Assembly: GCF_006094695.1 (NCBI RefSeq)
Contig: NZ_CP035103.1
Span: 1,736,001 to 1,800,000, forward strand
Length of the DNA stretch: 64,000 nucleotides
Direction of reading: 5' to 3'
Source: Kocuria rosea
GTDB lineage: Bacteria > Actinomycetota > Actinomycetes > Actinomycetales > Micrococcaceae
The notes under the pieces were generated by a model, which worked only from the letters and a program-made list of their open reading frames with translations, was not told the origin of the DNA and ran no database searches. Both the position numbers and the translations under genes were made by a program. Positions 1-7,900 of this stretch are shown here, one piece after another (within the stretch, counting starts at the first letter, position 1; each line of letters starts with the position of its first letter).

Positions 1-1164
1 AAGAACCGGCGCAGCCCCATCGAGCGCCGCGAGGACATCCCGCGCGCCCACCGCGTGGTGGTCAAGGTCGGCTCGTCCTCGCTGACGTCCATCGAGAGCT
101 CGATCGACGAGCAGGCCGTGCGGATGATCGTCGACGCCCTCGGCGAGACGAAGGCCCGCGGCATCGAGCTCGTGTTCGTGTCCTCGGGCGCCATCACGGC
201 CGGCCTGGCGCCCCTGGGGCTGTCCCGGCGGCCGAAGAACCTGGCCGGCAAGCAGGCGGCCGCGGCCGTGGGCCAGGGCCTGCTCATGGGCCGCTACATC
301 GAGTCCTTCGCCCGCTACGGCGTCACGGTGGGCCAGGTGCTGGTCACCGCCGAGGACCTGATGCGGCGCAGCCACTACAAGAACACCCACCGCCAGATCG
401 AACGGCTCCTGGACTTCGGCGTGCTGCCCATCGTCAACGAGAACGACGCCGTGTCCAGCCAGGAGATCAAGTTCGGCGACAACGACCGGATCGCCGCCCT
501 GATCGCCCACCTCATCAAGGCCGACGTCCTGCTGCTGCTCTCCGACGTCGACGCCCTCTACACCATGGACCCCCGCAAGGGCGGGGAGCGGATCCCGGTG
601 GTGAACGACCCCATCAAGGACCTCGAGGGCGTGCAGATCGGGTCGGTCGGCCGCGCCGGCGTCGGCTCCGGCGGCATGGTCACCAAGGTCCAGGCGGCCC
701 GGATCGCCGCGGCCTCGGGCATCCCCGCGCTCGTCACCTCGGCCCAGAACATCACCCGCGCCCTGGACGGCGAGGACGTCGGCACCTGGTTCGCGACCTC
801 CGGCGGGCGGCGCAACGTCCGGCTGCTGTGGCTGGCCCACCTCGCGGACATCAAGGGCTCCCTGACCCTCGACCCTGGCGCCGTCGAGGCGATCCGCGAC
901 CGCAACTCGCTGCTGGCCGCCGGGGTCACCGGCGTGTCCGGGACCTTCGAGGCGGGGGAGCCCGTCTCGCTGCGGGACGAGGAGGGCAAGGAGATCGCCC
1001 ACGGGCTCAGCAACTACTCCTCGGACGAGATCCCGCCGATGCTCGGCAAGTCCACCTCCGTGCTGGCGGAGGAGCTCGGGGACGACTACAGCCGGGAGCT
1101 CGTGCACGTGGACAACCTCGTGGTCCTGCGCGCCCGCGGCGCACGGACTAAACTGAAGAAATGA
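1..1164 (+). CDS. proB: Glutamate 5-kinase ProB, 5' end outside window
   Basis: Phosphorylates glutamate to gamma-glutamyl phosphate, the first step of proline synthesis, in the cytoplasm. The reading frame is open to the left edge and the residues before the first in-window GTG (position 55) read RREDIPRAHRVVVKVGSSS, which fits the usual N-terminus, so the true start lies upstream. The amino acid kinase domain shows VKVGSSSLTS (phosphate-binding loop), the SSGAI strand and FGDNDRIAALIA (glutamate site). The last 100 or so residues (VRLLWLAHL, then ELVHVDNLVVL) look like the C-terminal PUA domain found in long ProB proteins. It overlaps proA by 4 bp (ATGA), so the two are translationally coupled, as is common for this pathway. 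Confident. Confidence 0.95.
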   Translation, partial: KNRRSPIERREDIPRAHRVVVKVGSSSLTSIESSIDEQAVRMIVDALGETKARGIELVFVSSGAITAGLAPLGLSRRPKNLAGKQAAAAVGQGLLMGRYIESFARYGVTVGQVLVTAEDLMRRSHYKNTHRQIERLLDFGVLPIVNENDAVSSQEIKFGDNDRIAALIAHLIKADVLLLLSDVDALYTMDPRKGGERIPVVNDPIKDLEGVQIGSVGRAGVGSGGMVTKVQAARIAAASGIPALVTSAQNITRALDGEDVGTWFATSGGRRNVRLLWLAHLADIKGSLTLDPGAVEAIRDRNSLLAAGVTGVSGTFEAGEPVSLRDEEGKEIAHGLSNYSSDEIPPMLGKSTSVLAEELGDDYSRELVHVDNLVVLRARGARTKLKK

Positions 1165-2519
1165 CTTCCGCCGCACACGATTCCGTGACCACCGACGAAG
1201 CCACCCGCACGACCGGCAAGGCGGTCGTGACCGACACCGGCGTCATCGCCACCTTCGGGGAGGACCCCGTCGCCGGCGTCGCCGCGATGGCCGACGACGC
1301 CCGGGACTCCGCCCGCGTCCTGGGCCGCGCCACCCGGGCCTGGAAGGACCGGGCGCTGCTCGCCATCGCCGACCGCATCGAGCGCAAGCAGGACGTGGTG
1401 CTCGCCGCGAACGCCAAGGACCTCGAGCGCGGCCGCGTGAACGGGACCTCCACCGCCCTCCTGGACCGGCTCAAGCTGGACGCCGAGCGGATCACCGGCC
1501 TGGCCGAGAGCCTGCGCGAGCTCGCCGCGCTGCCCGACCCCGTGGGCGGGTTCGTCCGCGGCAGCACCCTGCCCAACGGCCTGCGGATGCGCCAGGTGCG
1601 CGTGCCGATGGGCGTGGTCGGCGCCATCTACGAGGCCCGCCCCAACGTCACCGTGGACATCGCCGGGATCGCCCTGAAGTCCGGCAACGCGGTGCTGCTG
1701 CGCGGCGGCTCGGCCGCGGAGGAGTCCAACCGGGCCCTCGTGGGCATCATCCGGGACTCCCTGGCCGACGTGAAGCTGCCCGTGGACTGCGTCCAGAGCG
1801 TCGACGAGTACGGCCGCGAGGGCGCGAACGCGCTCATGGCGGCCCGCGGGAAGGTCGACGTCCTCATCCCGCGCGGCGGGCACGGTCTGATCCAGTCCGT
1901 CGTCCAGAACGCCAAGGTCCCCGTCATCGAGACCGGCGAGGGCAACGTCCACCTCTTCGTCGACCACTCGGCGTCGAAGAAGATGGCCGTGGACGTGGTC
2001 GTCAACTCCAAGACCCACCGCACGAGCACGTGCAACACCACGGAGACCCTCCTGCTGCACCGCGGCTTCGAGCACGGGGCCGCCGTGCTCGCGGCCCTCG
2101 ACCGGGCCGGCGTCACGCTGCACGTGGACGAGCGGGCCGAGGCCCTGCTGCCGGCCGGCAGCCACCACCTGCGCGCCACCGACGAGGACTGGGGCACCGA
2201 ATACCTGTCCATGGACCTGGCCGTGAAGGTGGTGGACTCCCTGGACGAGGCGCTCCAGCACATCGACCGGTGGTCCACCCGGCACACCGAGGCGATCGTG
2301 ACCAACGACCTCGCCTCCGCCGAGCGGTTCGTCGCCGAGATCGACGCCGCCGCGGTCATGGTCAACGCCTCCACCCGCTTCACCGACGGGGGCCAGCTGG
2401 GTCTCGGCGCCGAGATCGGCATCTCCACCCAGAAGATGCACGCGCGCGGACCCATGGGCCTGGAGGAGCTGACCACCACGAAGTGGATCGTCCAGGGCGA
2501 CGGGCACGTCCGCGCCTGA
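1161..2519 (+). CDS. proA: Gamma-glutamyl phosphate reductase ProA
   Basis: Reduces gamma-glutamyl phosphate with NADPH to glutamate semialdehyde, the second step of proline synthesis. The 452 residues have the aldehyde dehydrogenase superfamily fold. Visible signatures are VPMGVVGAIYEARPNVT, GNAVLLRGGSAA for the cofactor site, and the catalytic cysteine in THRTSTCNTTET. The length is slightly above the usual 415-430 because of an N-terminal extension of about 30 residues rich in Thr and Ala before the first conserved helix. The ATG overlaps the proB stop (ATGA), which fixes the start by coupling. Together proB and proA make glutamate semialdehyde, which cyclises on its own; proC is not in this window. 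Confidence 0.96.
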   Translation: MTSAAHDSVTTDEATRTTGKAVVTDTGVIATFGEDPVAGVAAMADDARDSARVLGRATRAWKDRALLAIADRIERKQDVVLAANAKDLERGRVNGTSTALLDRLKLDAERITGLAESLRELAALPDPVGGFVRGSTLPNGLRMRQVRVPMGVVGAIYEARPNVTVDIAGIALKSGNAVLLRGGSAAEESNRALVGIIRDSLADVKLPVDCVQSVDEYGREGANALMAARGKVDVLIPRGGHGLIQSVVQNAKVPVIETGEGNVHLFVDHSASKKMAVDVVVNSKTHRTSTCNTTETLLLHRGFEHGAAVLAALDRAGVTLHVDERAEALLPAGSHHLRATDEDWGTEYLSMDLAVKVVDSLDEALQHIDRWSTRHTEAIVTNDLASAERFVAEIDAAAVMVNASTRFTDGGQLGLGAEIGISTQKMHARGPMGLEELTTTKWIVQGDGHVRA

Positions 2520-2641
2520 GCCCCGGACGCGGCGGGCCCGCCGCGGATTCAGTACGATGAGAGCCGTCCGGGCCAGCCGGCCGAGGCGGCAGGGCCGTCC
2601 ACCGACCACCCGCCGCCACGCCGGCGACAGAAGGGATCCCC

Positions 2642-2890
2642 ATGTTCCAGCAGACCGTCACCACCGTCCTCGCAGCCGCCGAGGGCGGGCACGCCGCCGC
2701 CGAGGCCGGAGTTCCCCCGTGGGTCTGGGGCGCCTCCGTATTCGTCGTGCTGATCGGCCTCATGGTGGTGACGCTCTCCTTCGCGAACCGGGGCCTCAGC
2801 CCGGAGGTCGGCCAGCACCAGGACCCCGCCGACCTGCCCGCGGACGAGCGAGCCATGCTCGACGAGTACGCGGCCAAGCGCCACGGCTGA
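2642..2890 (+). CDS. Small single-pass membrane protein between proA and nadD
   Basis: An 82-residue protein with one clear transmembrane segment ([20 protein letters not shown], about residues 29-48), a short Ala/Gly-rich N-terminus and a charged C-terminal tail that would face the cytoplasm. A GAAGGG ribosome site lies about 8 bases before the ATG. A TACGAT -10-like hexamer at 2553-2558 could give it a separate promoter with an 80-base leader. It sits 19 bases upstream of nadD and probably shares its transcript. Small membrane proteins at this position are common in Micrococcaceae; no function can be read from the sequence. Confidence 0.75.
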   Translation: MFQQTVTTVLAAAEGGHAAAEAGVPPWVWGASVFVVLIGLMVVTLSFANRGLSPEVGQHQDPADLPADERAMLDEYAAKRHG

Positions 2891-2909
2891 GCCGGGGAAC
2901 CCCATCGTC

Positions 2910-3632
2910 GTGACGACCGCTCCGCAGGACACCGCCGCCCGGACCCGGGGCCTGCCCCTGACGGGCACGGCCGTCCCGCCCCGGAGGCCGGGCCGCACCC
3001 GGCTCGGCGTCATGGGCGGGACGTTCGACCCCATCCACCACGGCCACCTCGTGGCCGCGTCCGAGGTGGCGGGGGAGTTCGACCTCGACGAGGTCGTGTT
3101 CGTCCCGACCGGGCACCCCTGGCAGAAGGCCGCCGGGGCGGTGAGCCCCGCGGAGCACCGCTACCTCATGACGGTGATCGCCACGGCCTCCAACCCGCGG
3201 TTCACGGTCAGCCGGGTGGACATCGAGCGCGACGGTCCCACGTTCACGGTCGACACCCTGCGGGACCTGAAGCGGCAGCGCCCGGAGGCGGACCTGTTCT
3301 TCATCACGGGCGCGGACGTCATGGCGGAGATCCTGACGTGGAAGGGCGCCGAGGAGCTCTGGCAGCTCGCCCACTTCGTCGGCGTCACCCGGCCGGGCCA
3401 CGACCTGGCCGCGCCCGTGGGCTCCAGCGGCGTGAACCTGCTCGAGGTGCCCGCGATGGCGATCTCCTCCACGGACTGCCGCGCCCGCGTGGCCGAGCAC
3501 AAGCCCGTTTGGTACCTCGTGCCCGACGGCGTGGTGCAGTACATCAACAAGTACGGCCTCTACCTCGGACCCGAGGACGGGACGACGACGGACCACGTCG
3601 GCGCCCGCGGCGTCTCGGCGAAGGCACCCTGA
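2910..3632 (+). CDS. nadD: Nicotinate-nucleotide adenylyltransferase NadD
   Basis: Transfers AMP to nicotinate mononucleotide in NAD synthesis. The nucleotidyltransferase motif [12 protein letters not shown] and the C-terminal [10 protein letters not shown] (the ISSTxxR motif) are both present. The start is uncertain: GTG 2910 gives 240 residues with a 33-residue Pro/Arg-rich lead, while ATG 3012 would begin directly at MGGTFDP and cut the first beta strand (TRLGV), so a start upstream of 3012 is needed. The lead before TRLGV is poorly conserved in look. The stop overlaps the next gene's ATG (TGATG). The order nadD, membrane protein, rsfS is typical of actinomycetes. Confidence 0.93.
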   Translation: MTTAPQDTAARTRGLPLTGTAVPPRRPGRTRLGVMGGTFDPIHHGHLVAASEVAGEFDLDEVVFVPTGHPWQKAAGAVSPAEHRYLMTVIATASNPRFTVSRVDIERDGPTFTVDTLRDLKRQRPEADLFFITGADVMAEILTWKGAEELWQLAHFVGVTRPGHDLAAPVGSSGVNLLEVPAMAISSTDCRARVAEHKPVWYLVPDGVVQYINKYGLYLGPEDGTTTDHVGARGVSAKAP

Positions 3633-4510
3633 TGGCCGGCGAGGACGACGTGCGGGACGGCGCCGCACCGGACCCCGACCGGGCCCCGGCGCCGCCGCCC
3701 TCCGGACCGGCGCCCATCATCGACCTCGGGGGGGACGGCGTGCCGGTCCGCCCCGTCAAGCCCCTCGGGCCGCGGCGGCTGGCCCGTCTGCAGCGCGAGC
3801 TGGCCGAGCGCGCCCGCGAGCTCGAGGAGGCCGGCACCGGCCCGGCGGACCCCGAGCTGCTCGAGAAGCAGCGCCGGTTCGCGGAGCTCGCCGCCCAGGC
3901 CGGCGCCGCGCAGGCCGACCCGGGCGCTGACACCGCGGTCCGGGAGCCGGTGGCGGCTCCGGAGGCCCCGGCGCCCGGCTCCGCACCGCCCGGCCCGGGG
4001 CAGCCCGCTGCGGCCCCGCGTCCTCCGGCGGTGCCGGAGGACCCGCAGGAGCCGCTCGAGCAGATCACCGTCGTGTTCCCCGGCGGCGGCCCGGACGGGC
4101 CGGACGGGCACGTGTCCCACGACCCGGTGCACGTCGACCCGGCCCTGTTCAGCAACCGGCTCGCCCCGGAGGACCTGGCGGCGCTCACGCACATCGAGAT
4201 CGTCGCGCCCACGGATCCCGAGCACCACGGCTCCACACCGGTCGCGCCCGCCGCGGCCGGTGACCACGAGGAGCACGGGCACGCGGAGGACCCACCGGCT
4301 CCGCCGGGGGCCGTTCCGTCCGGGCCCGCGGCGTCGTGGCCCGCGGCCGAGGACGATCCGCCGGCCGCCCCCGTGCCGGCCAGCACCGCCGAGGGGCTCG
4401 AGCTGCTGGAGCCCCGGGAGTACCGCCGCCGCACGAACGGCGCCTGGTGGTTCCTGCTGCTGGCGGTGCTCGCGGCCCTCGCCGTCGTGCTCGTGCTGTT
4501 CGTGCTCTGA
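3632..4510 (+). CDS. Proline/alanine-rich tail-anchored membrane protein
   Basis: A 292-residue protein starting at the ATG that overlaps the nadD stop. The N-terminal 45 residues are Pro/Asp-rich. Residues about 47-90 (RRLARLQRELAERARELEE...) look like a short charged helix or coiled coil. A long low-complexity Pro/Ala/Gly stretch follows, and the end is one hydrophobic segment (WWFLLLAVLAALAVVLVLFVL) that finishes at the last residue. That layout suggests a C-terminal membrane anchor with the body in the cytoplasm. The gene is conserved in position between nadD and rsfS in Micrococcaceae, but its function is not known to me. Expression coupling with nadD is inferred from the overlap. Confidence 0.8.
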   Translation: MAGEDDVRDGAAPDPDRAPAPPPSGPAPIIDLGGDGVPVRPVKPLGPRRLARLQRELAERARELEEAGTGPADPELLEKQRRFAELAAQAGAAQADPGADTAVREPVAAPEAPAPGSAPPGPGQPAAAPRPPAVPEDPQEPLEQITVVFPGGGPDGPDGHVSHDPVHVDPALFSNRLAPEDLAALTHIEIVAPTDPEHHGSTPVAPAAAGDHEEHGHAEDPPAPPGAVPSGPAASWPAAEDDPPAAPVPASTAEGLELLEPREYRRRTNGAWWFLLLAVLAALAVVLVLFVL

Positions 4511-4626
4511 GCACCCCGCCGGCTCCACCGCACCGACCGTTCCCGCACCACCCGTACCTGCACGACTCGTCCACTCCAACCGTCCCCACGGGACGGGACC
4601 TCCGGTTCGCCGGGAAAGGATCCTCC

Positions 4627-5037
4627 TTGACTGTCAACGATCTCTCCCTCTCCATCCTCCAGGTCGCGGCCGCCGCGGCGGACGCCAAGCAGGCCCACGA
4701 CATCGTGGCCCTCGACGTCAGCGAGGCCCTGGGCATCACCGACGCCTTCCTCGTCGCCTCCGCCTCCAACGAGCGGCTCGTCAACGCCGTGGTCGACGAG
4801 ATCGAGGAGAAGCTCGTCGAGCGCCTCGAGCTGCGCCCGATCCGCCGCGAGGGCCGCTCCGAGGGGCGCTGGGTGCTCCTGGACTACGGCGACGTCGTGA
4901 TCCACGTGCAGCACGACGAGGACCGGGCGTTCTACGCCCTCGAGCGGCTGTGGCGGGACAGCCCCGTGGTGGACCTCGGACCGCTCTCCGGCCGGACCGC
5001 CGCGGCCCCCGCCACCGACGATTTGCCTGGAGCCTGA
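4627..5037 (+). CDS. rsfS: Ribosomal silencing factor RsfS
   Basis: Binds L14 on the large ribosomal subunit and blocks subunit joining, lowering translation during starvation. Residues 1-120 match the RsfS/DUF143 fold: AAAAADAKQAHDIVALDVSE, ITDAFLVASASNERLVNAVVDEIEEKL, and GRWVLLDYGDVVIHV before the C-terminal ERLW. The start chosen is TTG 4627, giving 136 residues, because AAAGGA sits about 6 bases before it and because the codons further upstream are the Pro-rich shadow of the preceding gene. It follows nadD and the tail-anchored gene, the usual actinobacterial arrangement. Confidence 0.92.
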   Translation: MTVNDLSLSILQVAAAAADAKQAHDIVALDVSEALGITDAFLVASASNERLVNAVVDEIEEKLVERLELRPIRREGRSEGRWVLLDYGDVVIHVQHDEDRAFYALERLWRDSPVVDLGPLSGRTAAAPATDDLPGA

Positions 5038-5052
5038 TCGGCTGTCTACTAT
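5023..5052 (+). promoter_or_regulatory. Sigma70-type promoter of tRNA-Ala
   Basis: TTGCCT (5023-5028) and TACTAT (5047-5052) are separated by 18 bases, each matching 4 of 6 consensus positions, unusually good for this GC-rich window. Transcription would begin near 5059, giving a leader of about 90 bases before the tRNA. The -35 lies inside the last codons of rsfS. A second candidate -10, GATAAT at 5123-5128, lies closer to the tRNA. Confidence 0.5.
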
Positions 5053-5147
5053 GAATGCGTTGCCCAGCGAGGCGCTGGAACAACCGGAAAAGGGTGACTG
5101 AAAAGGAGCCCGTGAAGGTTGTGATAATGTCTCCGAGGTAACGACCT

Positions 5148-5223
5148 GGGGCTGTGGCGCAGCTGGTAGCGCATTTGCATGGCATGCAAAGGGTCAGGGG
5201 TTCGAGTCCCCTCAGCTCCACCA
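5148..5223 (+). tRNA. tRNA-Ala (anticodon GGC)
   Basis: A complete cloverleaf: acceptor GGGGCTG pairs with CAGCTCC, the T arm carries GGTTCGAGTCC, and the anticodon stem TTTGC/GCAAA encloses the loop ATGGCAT with anticodon GGC, which reads GCC and GCU alanine codons. The CCA end is encoded (5221-5223). It is flanked by its own promoter and an intrinsic terminator, so it is probably a single-gene unit. Confidence 0.95.
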
Positions 5224-5226
5224 GGA

Positions 5227-5273
5227 CGAAAGAGCCCGTTCCGCATCACGCGGGGCGGGCTCTTTCGCGTTTT
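5227..5273 (+). terminator. Intrinsic terminator of tRNA-Ala
   Basis: A 12-bp perfect stem CGAAAGAGCCCG (5227-5238) and CGGGCTCTTTCG (5256-5267) with a 17-base loop, followed by CGTTTTC. This is one of few hairpins here with a real T run behind it. Confidence 0.85.
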
Positions 5274-5463
5274 CTCAGCTTCCTTCCCTTCCGTTCGTTG
5301 ACGCGTCCTGTTACCGTCAGCACCACCGGCGGCCGTCCTCCGTGACCCGGGTCACAGCGAGCTCGAGGCCACAGCGTGGGGAGTTCCGTCGGGGACAAGG
5401 GCGTCGACGGTGGAGACCCACCGTGGACGCCCGTGACGGACATCCACCACGGAAGAGGTCATG

Positions 5464-6681
5464 ATGGCAGGGAACAGAGCGGTCGCCTACAAGGGTCCCG
5501 GCAAGGTCGAGGTCATCGACACCGAGTACCCGGAGTTCGATCTCAAGGACGCGCCGGGGATCAACCCGGCCAACATCGGCCGGAAGGTCCCGCACGGGGT
5601 CATCCTCCGGACCGTGGCCACCAACATCTGCGGCTCGGACCAGCACATGGTGCGCGGGCGCACCACGGCCCCCACGGACCTGGTCCTCGGTCACGAGATC
5701 ACGGGCGAGGTCATCGAGTGCGGGCCGGACGTCGAGTTCATCAAGGTCGGGGACATCGTCTCCGTCCCGTTCAACATCTCCTGCGGCCGGTGCCGCAACT
5801 GCAAGGAGCGCAAGACCGGCATCTGCCTCAACGTCAACCCGGACCGGCCGGGCTCCGCCTACGGCTACGTGGACATGGGCGGCTGGGTCGGCGGTCAGGC
5901 CGAGTACGTGCTGGTGCCCTACGCGGACTGGAACCTGCTGAAGTTCCCGGACCGGGACCAGGCCCTGGAGAAGATCATGGACCTGACCATGCTCTCCGAC
6001 ATCCTGCCCACCGGCTACCACGGCGTGGTGACGGCCGGGGTGGGCGTGGGCTCGACCGTCTACATCGCCGGTGCCGGACCGGTGGGCCTGGCCGCGGCGG
6101 CCTCGGCGCACCTGCTGGGAGCCGCGGTGGTGATCGTGGGCGACATGAACGAGCAGCGGCTGGCCCAGGCCCGCAGCTTCGGCTGCGAGACCGTCGACGT
6201 CTCGAAGGGCTCGCCCGCCGAGCAGATCGAGCAGATCCTGGGTGTCCCGGAGGTCGACTGCGGCGTGGACGCCGTCGGCTTCGAGGCCCGTGGGCACGGC
6301 AAGGACGCCTCCCACGAGGCCCCGGCCACCGTGCTCAACTCCCTGATGGACATCACCGCCGCCGGCGGGGCGCTGGGCATTCCGGGCCTGTACGTCACCG
6401 GGGATCCCGGAGCCGTGGACGAGGCCGCGAAGAAGGGGTCCCTGTCGATCAGCCTCGGCACGGGATGGGCGAAGTCGCTGTCCTTCACCACGGGGCAGTG
6501 CCCGGTGATGAAGTACAACCGGCAGCTGATGATGGCGATCCTGCACGACAAGATCCAGATCGCCAAGGCCGTCAACGCCAAGGCCATCCCGCTGGAGGAG
6601 GCGCCGCAGGGCTACGCCGAGTTCGACGCCGGGGCGGCCACCAAGTACGTGCTCAACCCCAACGGCTACATCAAGAACTAG
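5464..6681 (+). CDS. fdhA: Glutathione-independent formaldehyde dehydrogenase (zinc alcohol dehydrogenase family)
   Basis: Oxidises formaldehyde to formate with tightly bound NAD and no added thiol, as in the Pseudomonas putida enzyme. The 405 residues show the whole family pattern: catalytic zinc ligands in NICGSDQH and GHEITGEV, the four-cysteine structural zinc loop CGRCRNCKERKTGIC, the nucleotide-binding motif GAGPVGLAAAASA, and the long insert typical of this subfamily. Two ATGs are adjacent (5461, 5464). GGAAGAGG at 5451-5458 is better spaced for the second, and the family normally begins MAGNRAV. It stands alone between the tRNA terminator and the APP1-domain gene. The likely role is detoxification of formaldehyde; a related substrate cannot be excluded. 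Confidence 0.9.
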   Translation: MAGNRAVAYKGPGKVEVIDTEYPEFDLKDAPGINPANIGRKVPHGVILRTVATNICGSDQHMVRGRTTAPTDLVLGHEITGEVIECGPDVEFIKVGDIVSVPFNISCGRCRNCKERKTGICLNVNPDRPGSAYGYVDMGGWVGGQAEYVLVPYADWNLLKFPDRDQALEKIMDLTMLSDILPTGYHGVVTAGVGVGSTVYIAGAGPVGLAAAASAHLLGAAVVIVGDMNEQRLAQARSFGCETVDVSKGSPAEQIEQILGVPEVDCGVDAVGFEARGHGKDASHEAPATVLNSLMDITAAGGALGIPGLYVTGDPGAVDEAAKKGSLSISLGTGWAKSLSFTTGQCPVMKYNRQLMMAILHDKIQIAKAVNAKAIPLEEAPQGYAEFDAGAATKYVLNPNGYIKN

Positions 6682-6787
6682 TCCGCGGACCCCGACCGCC
6701 CGCGGGGCGGGCCGCACCGGACCTCCGGCGCGGCCCGCCCCGCGGGCGCCGCCGTGTCCGCGGTGTGCCCTGTGGAAGACTGGGCGC

Positions 6788-7858
6788 ATGGCCAAGAAAT
6801 CCAGCAGCTCGGAGCTCAAGCAGACCGTCGACCAGGTCGCCGAGGAAGCCATCAACGTGGGCTACCGCCTCGAGCAGCGGCTCCACCGGTTCCGGCAGCG
6901 GCGCGCCGAGGCCCGCGGGGACATCCCGGTCATGGTGGCCTTCGAGGGCTACGGCTCCGAGCACCACGTGCGGGTCCTGGGCCGGGCCCTGCTGAAGACC
7001 CGGGGGCTCATCGAGTCCACCGACGAGAGCGCCGAGTCCATCCGCGGCTGGCGCTCGTTCACCTCCGTGCCCATCGCCTTCGCCCACGTCAACATCTGGA
7101 TCGACGAGTTCGAGTTCCACCTGGTGGCCGACAAGGGCGGGGTGGTCGACGTCGACCTGCAGGTGTCCCTGGCCCCCGGCGAGCACACCGTGTGGATGCA
7201 GACGGAGGGCTCCGAGACGGTCGAGTCCCGCGTGTTCGTCGTGGCCGACGAGCAGCGCATCGGGGTGGTCTCCGACATCGACGACACCGTCATGGTCACC
7301 GCCCTGCCCCGGCCCATGCTGGCCGCCTGGAACTCGTTCGTGCTCAACGAGCACGCCCGCACACCCACCCCCGGGATGGCCGTCATGATGGACCGGCTGC
7401 TGCACCGCCACCACGAGGCGCCGTTCCTCTACCTCTCCACGGGGGCGTGGAACGTGGCGCCCACCCTGCGCCGCTTCCTCACGCGCAACGCCTACCCGGC
7501 CGGGGCCCTGCTGCTCACGGACTGGGGACCCACCACGGACCGGTGGTTCCGGGCCGGGGCCGCGCACAAGGTGCAGAACCTCGAGCGGCTGGCCCGCAAC
7601 TTCCCCCACGTGCGCTGGATCCTCATCGGCGACGACGGCCAGCACGACCCCGAGATCTACAGCGGCTTCGTGCACCGCTATCCCGAGCACGTGGCCGCCA
7701 TCGTGATCCGCAACCTGTCCCCGGCGGAGGCCGTGCTGGCCGGCACCCCGCTGGTCAACGAGGAGCGGCGGGTCACCATCCCCGAGGGCACGCTGTGGAT
7801 CGAGGGCAACGACGGAGCCTCGATCTCGCGGCAGCTCGCGGAGCACGGCCTGCTCTGA
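6788..7858 (+). CDS. APP1-domain (DUF2183) phosphatase-like protein
   Basis: A 356-residue protein with the APP1 catalytic domain named after the yeast actin-patch phosphatidate phosphatase. The C-terminal half has the HAD-type motif SDIDDTVMVT (DxDDT nucleophile), then YLSTGAWNVAP and IGDDGQHDPEIY. The N-terminal 170 residues contain a beta-rich region (AFEGYGSEHHVRVLGRALL). There is no signal peptide or membrane segment, so it is probably cytoplasmic. A phosphatidate phosphatase role is known only for the eukaryotic relatives; the bacterial substrate is not established. GGAAG lies 10 bases before the ATG. Confidence 0.85.
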   Translation: MAKKSSSSELKQTVDQVAEEAINVGYRLEQRLHRFRQRRAEARGDIPVMVAFEGYGSEHHVRVLGRALLKTRGLIESTDESAESIRGWRSFTSVPIAFAHVNIWIDEFEFHLVADKGGVVDVDLQVSLAPGEHTVWMQTEGSETVESRVFVVADEQRIGVVSDIDDTVMVTALPRPMLAAWNSFVLNEHARTPTPGMAVMMDRLLHRHHEAPFLYLSTGAWNVAPTLRRFLTRNAYPAGALLLTDWGPTTDRWFRAGAAHKVQNLERLARNFPHVRWILIGDDGQHDPEIYSGFVHRYPEHVAAIVIRNLSPAEAVLAGTPLVNEERRVTIPEGTLWIEGNDGASISRQLAEHGLL

Positions 7859-7888
7859 CCGGCGGGCTGCGGCGTCCGAGCCGGGCCC

Positions 7889-7894
7889 TACGCT
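7889..7894 (+). promoter_or_regulatory. Leaderless -10 element (TACGCT)
   Basis: TACGCT fits the actinobacterial -10 pattern TANNNT and ends 6 bases before the ATG at 7901, so the transcript would begin at or next to the start codon. No ribosome site and no convincing -35 are seen. Confidence 0.45.
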
Positions 7895-7900
7895 GGACCC

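Noticed and set aside
1086..2609. Long minus-strand frames opposite proA
   Set aside because: Very Arg/Gly/Pro-rich products with no family signature; the plus strand carries ProA with all motifs, so these are shadows from high third-position GC.
3012..3014. ATG 3012 as the start of nadD
   Set aside because: It would remove the first beta strand (TRLGV) of the nucleotidyltransferase fold.
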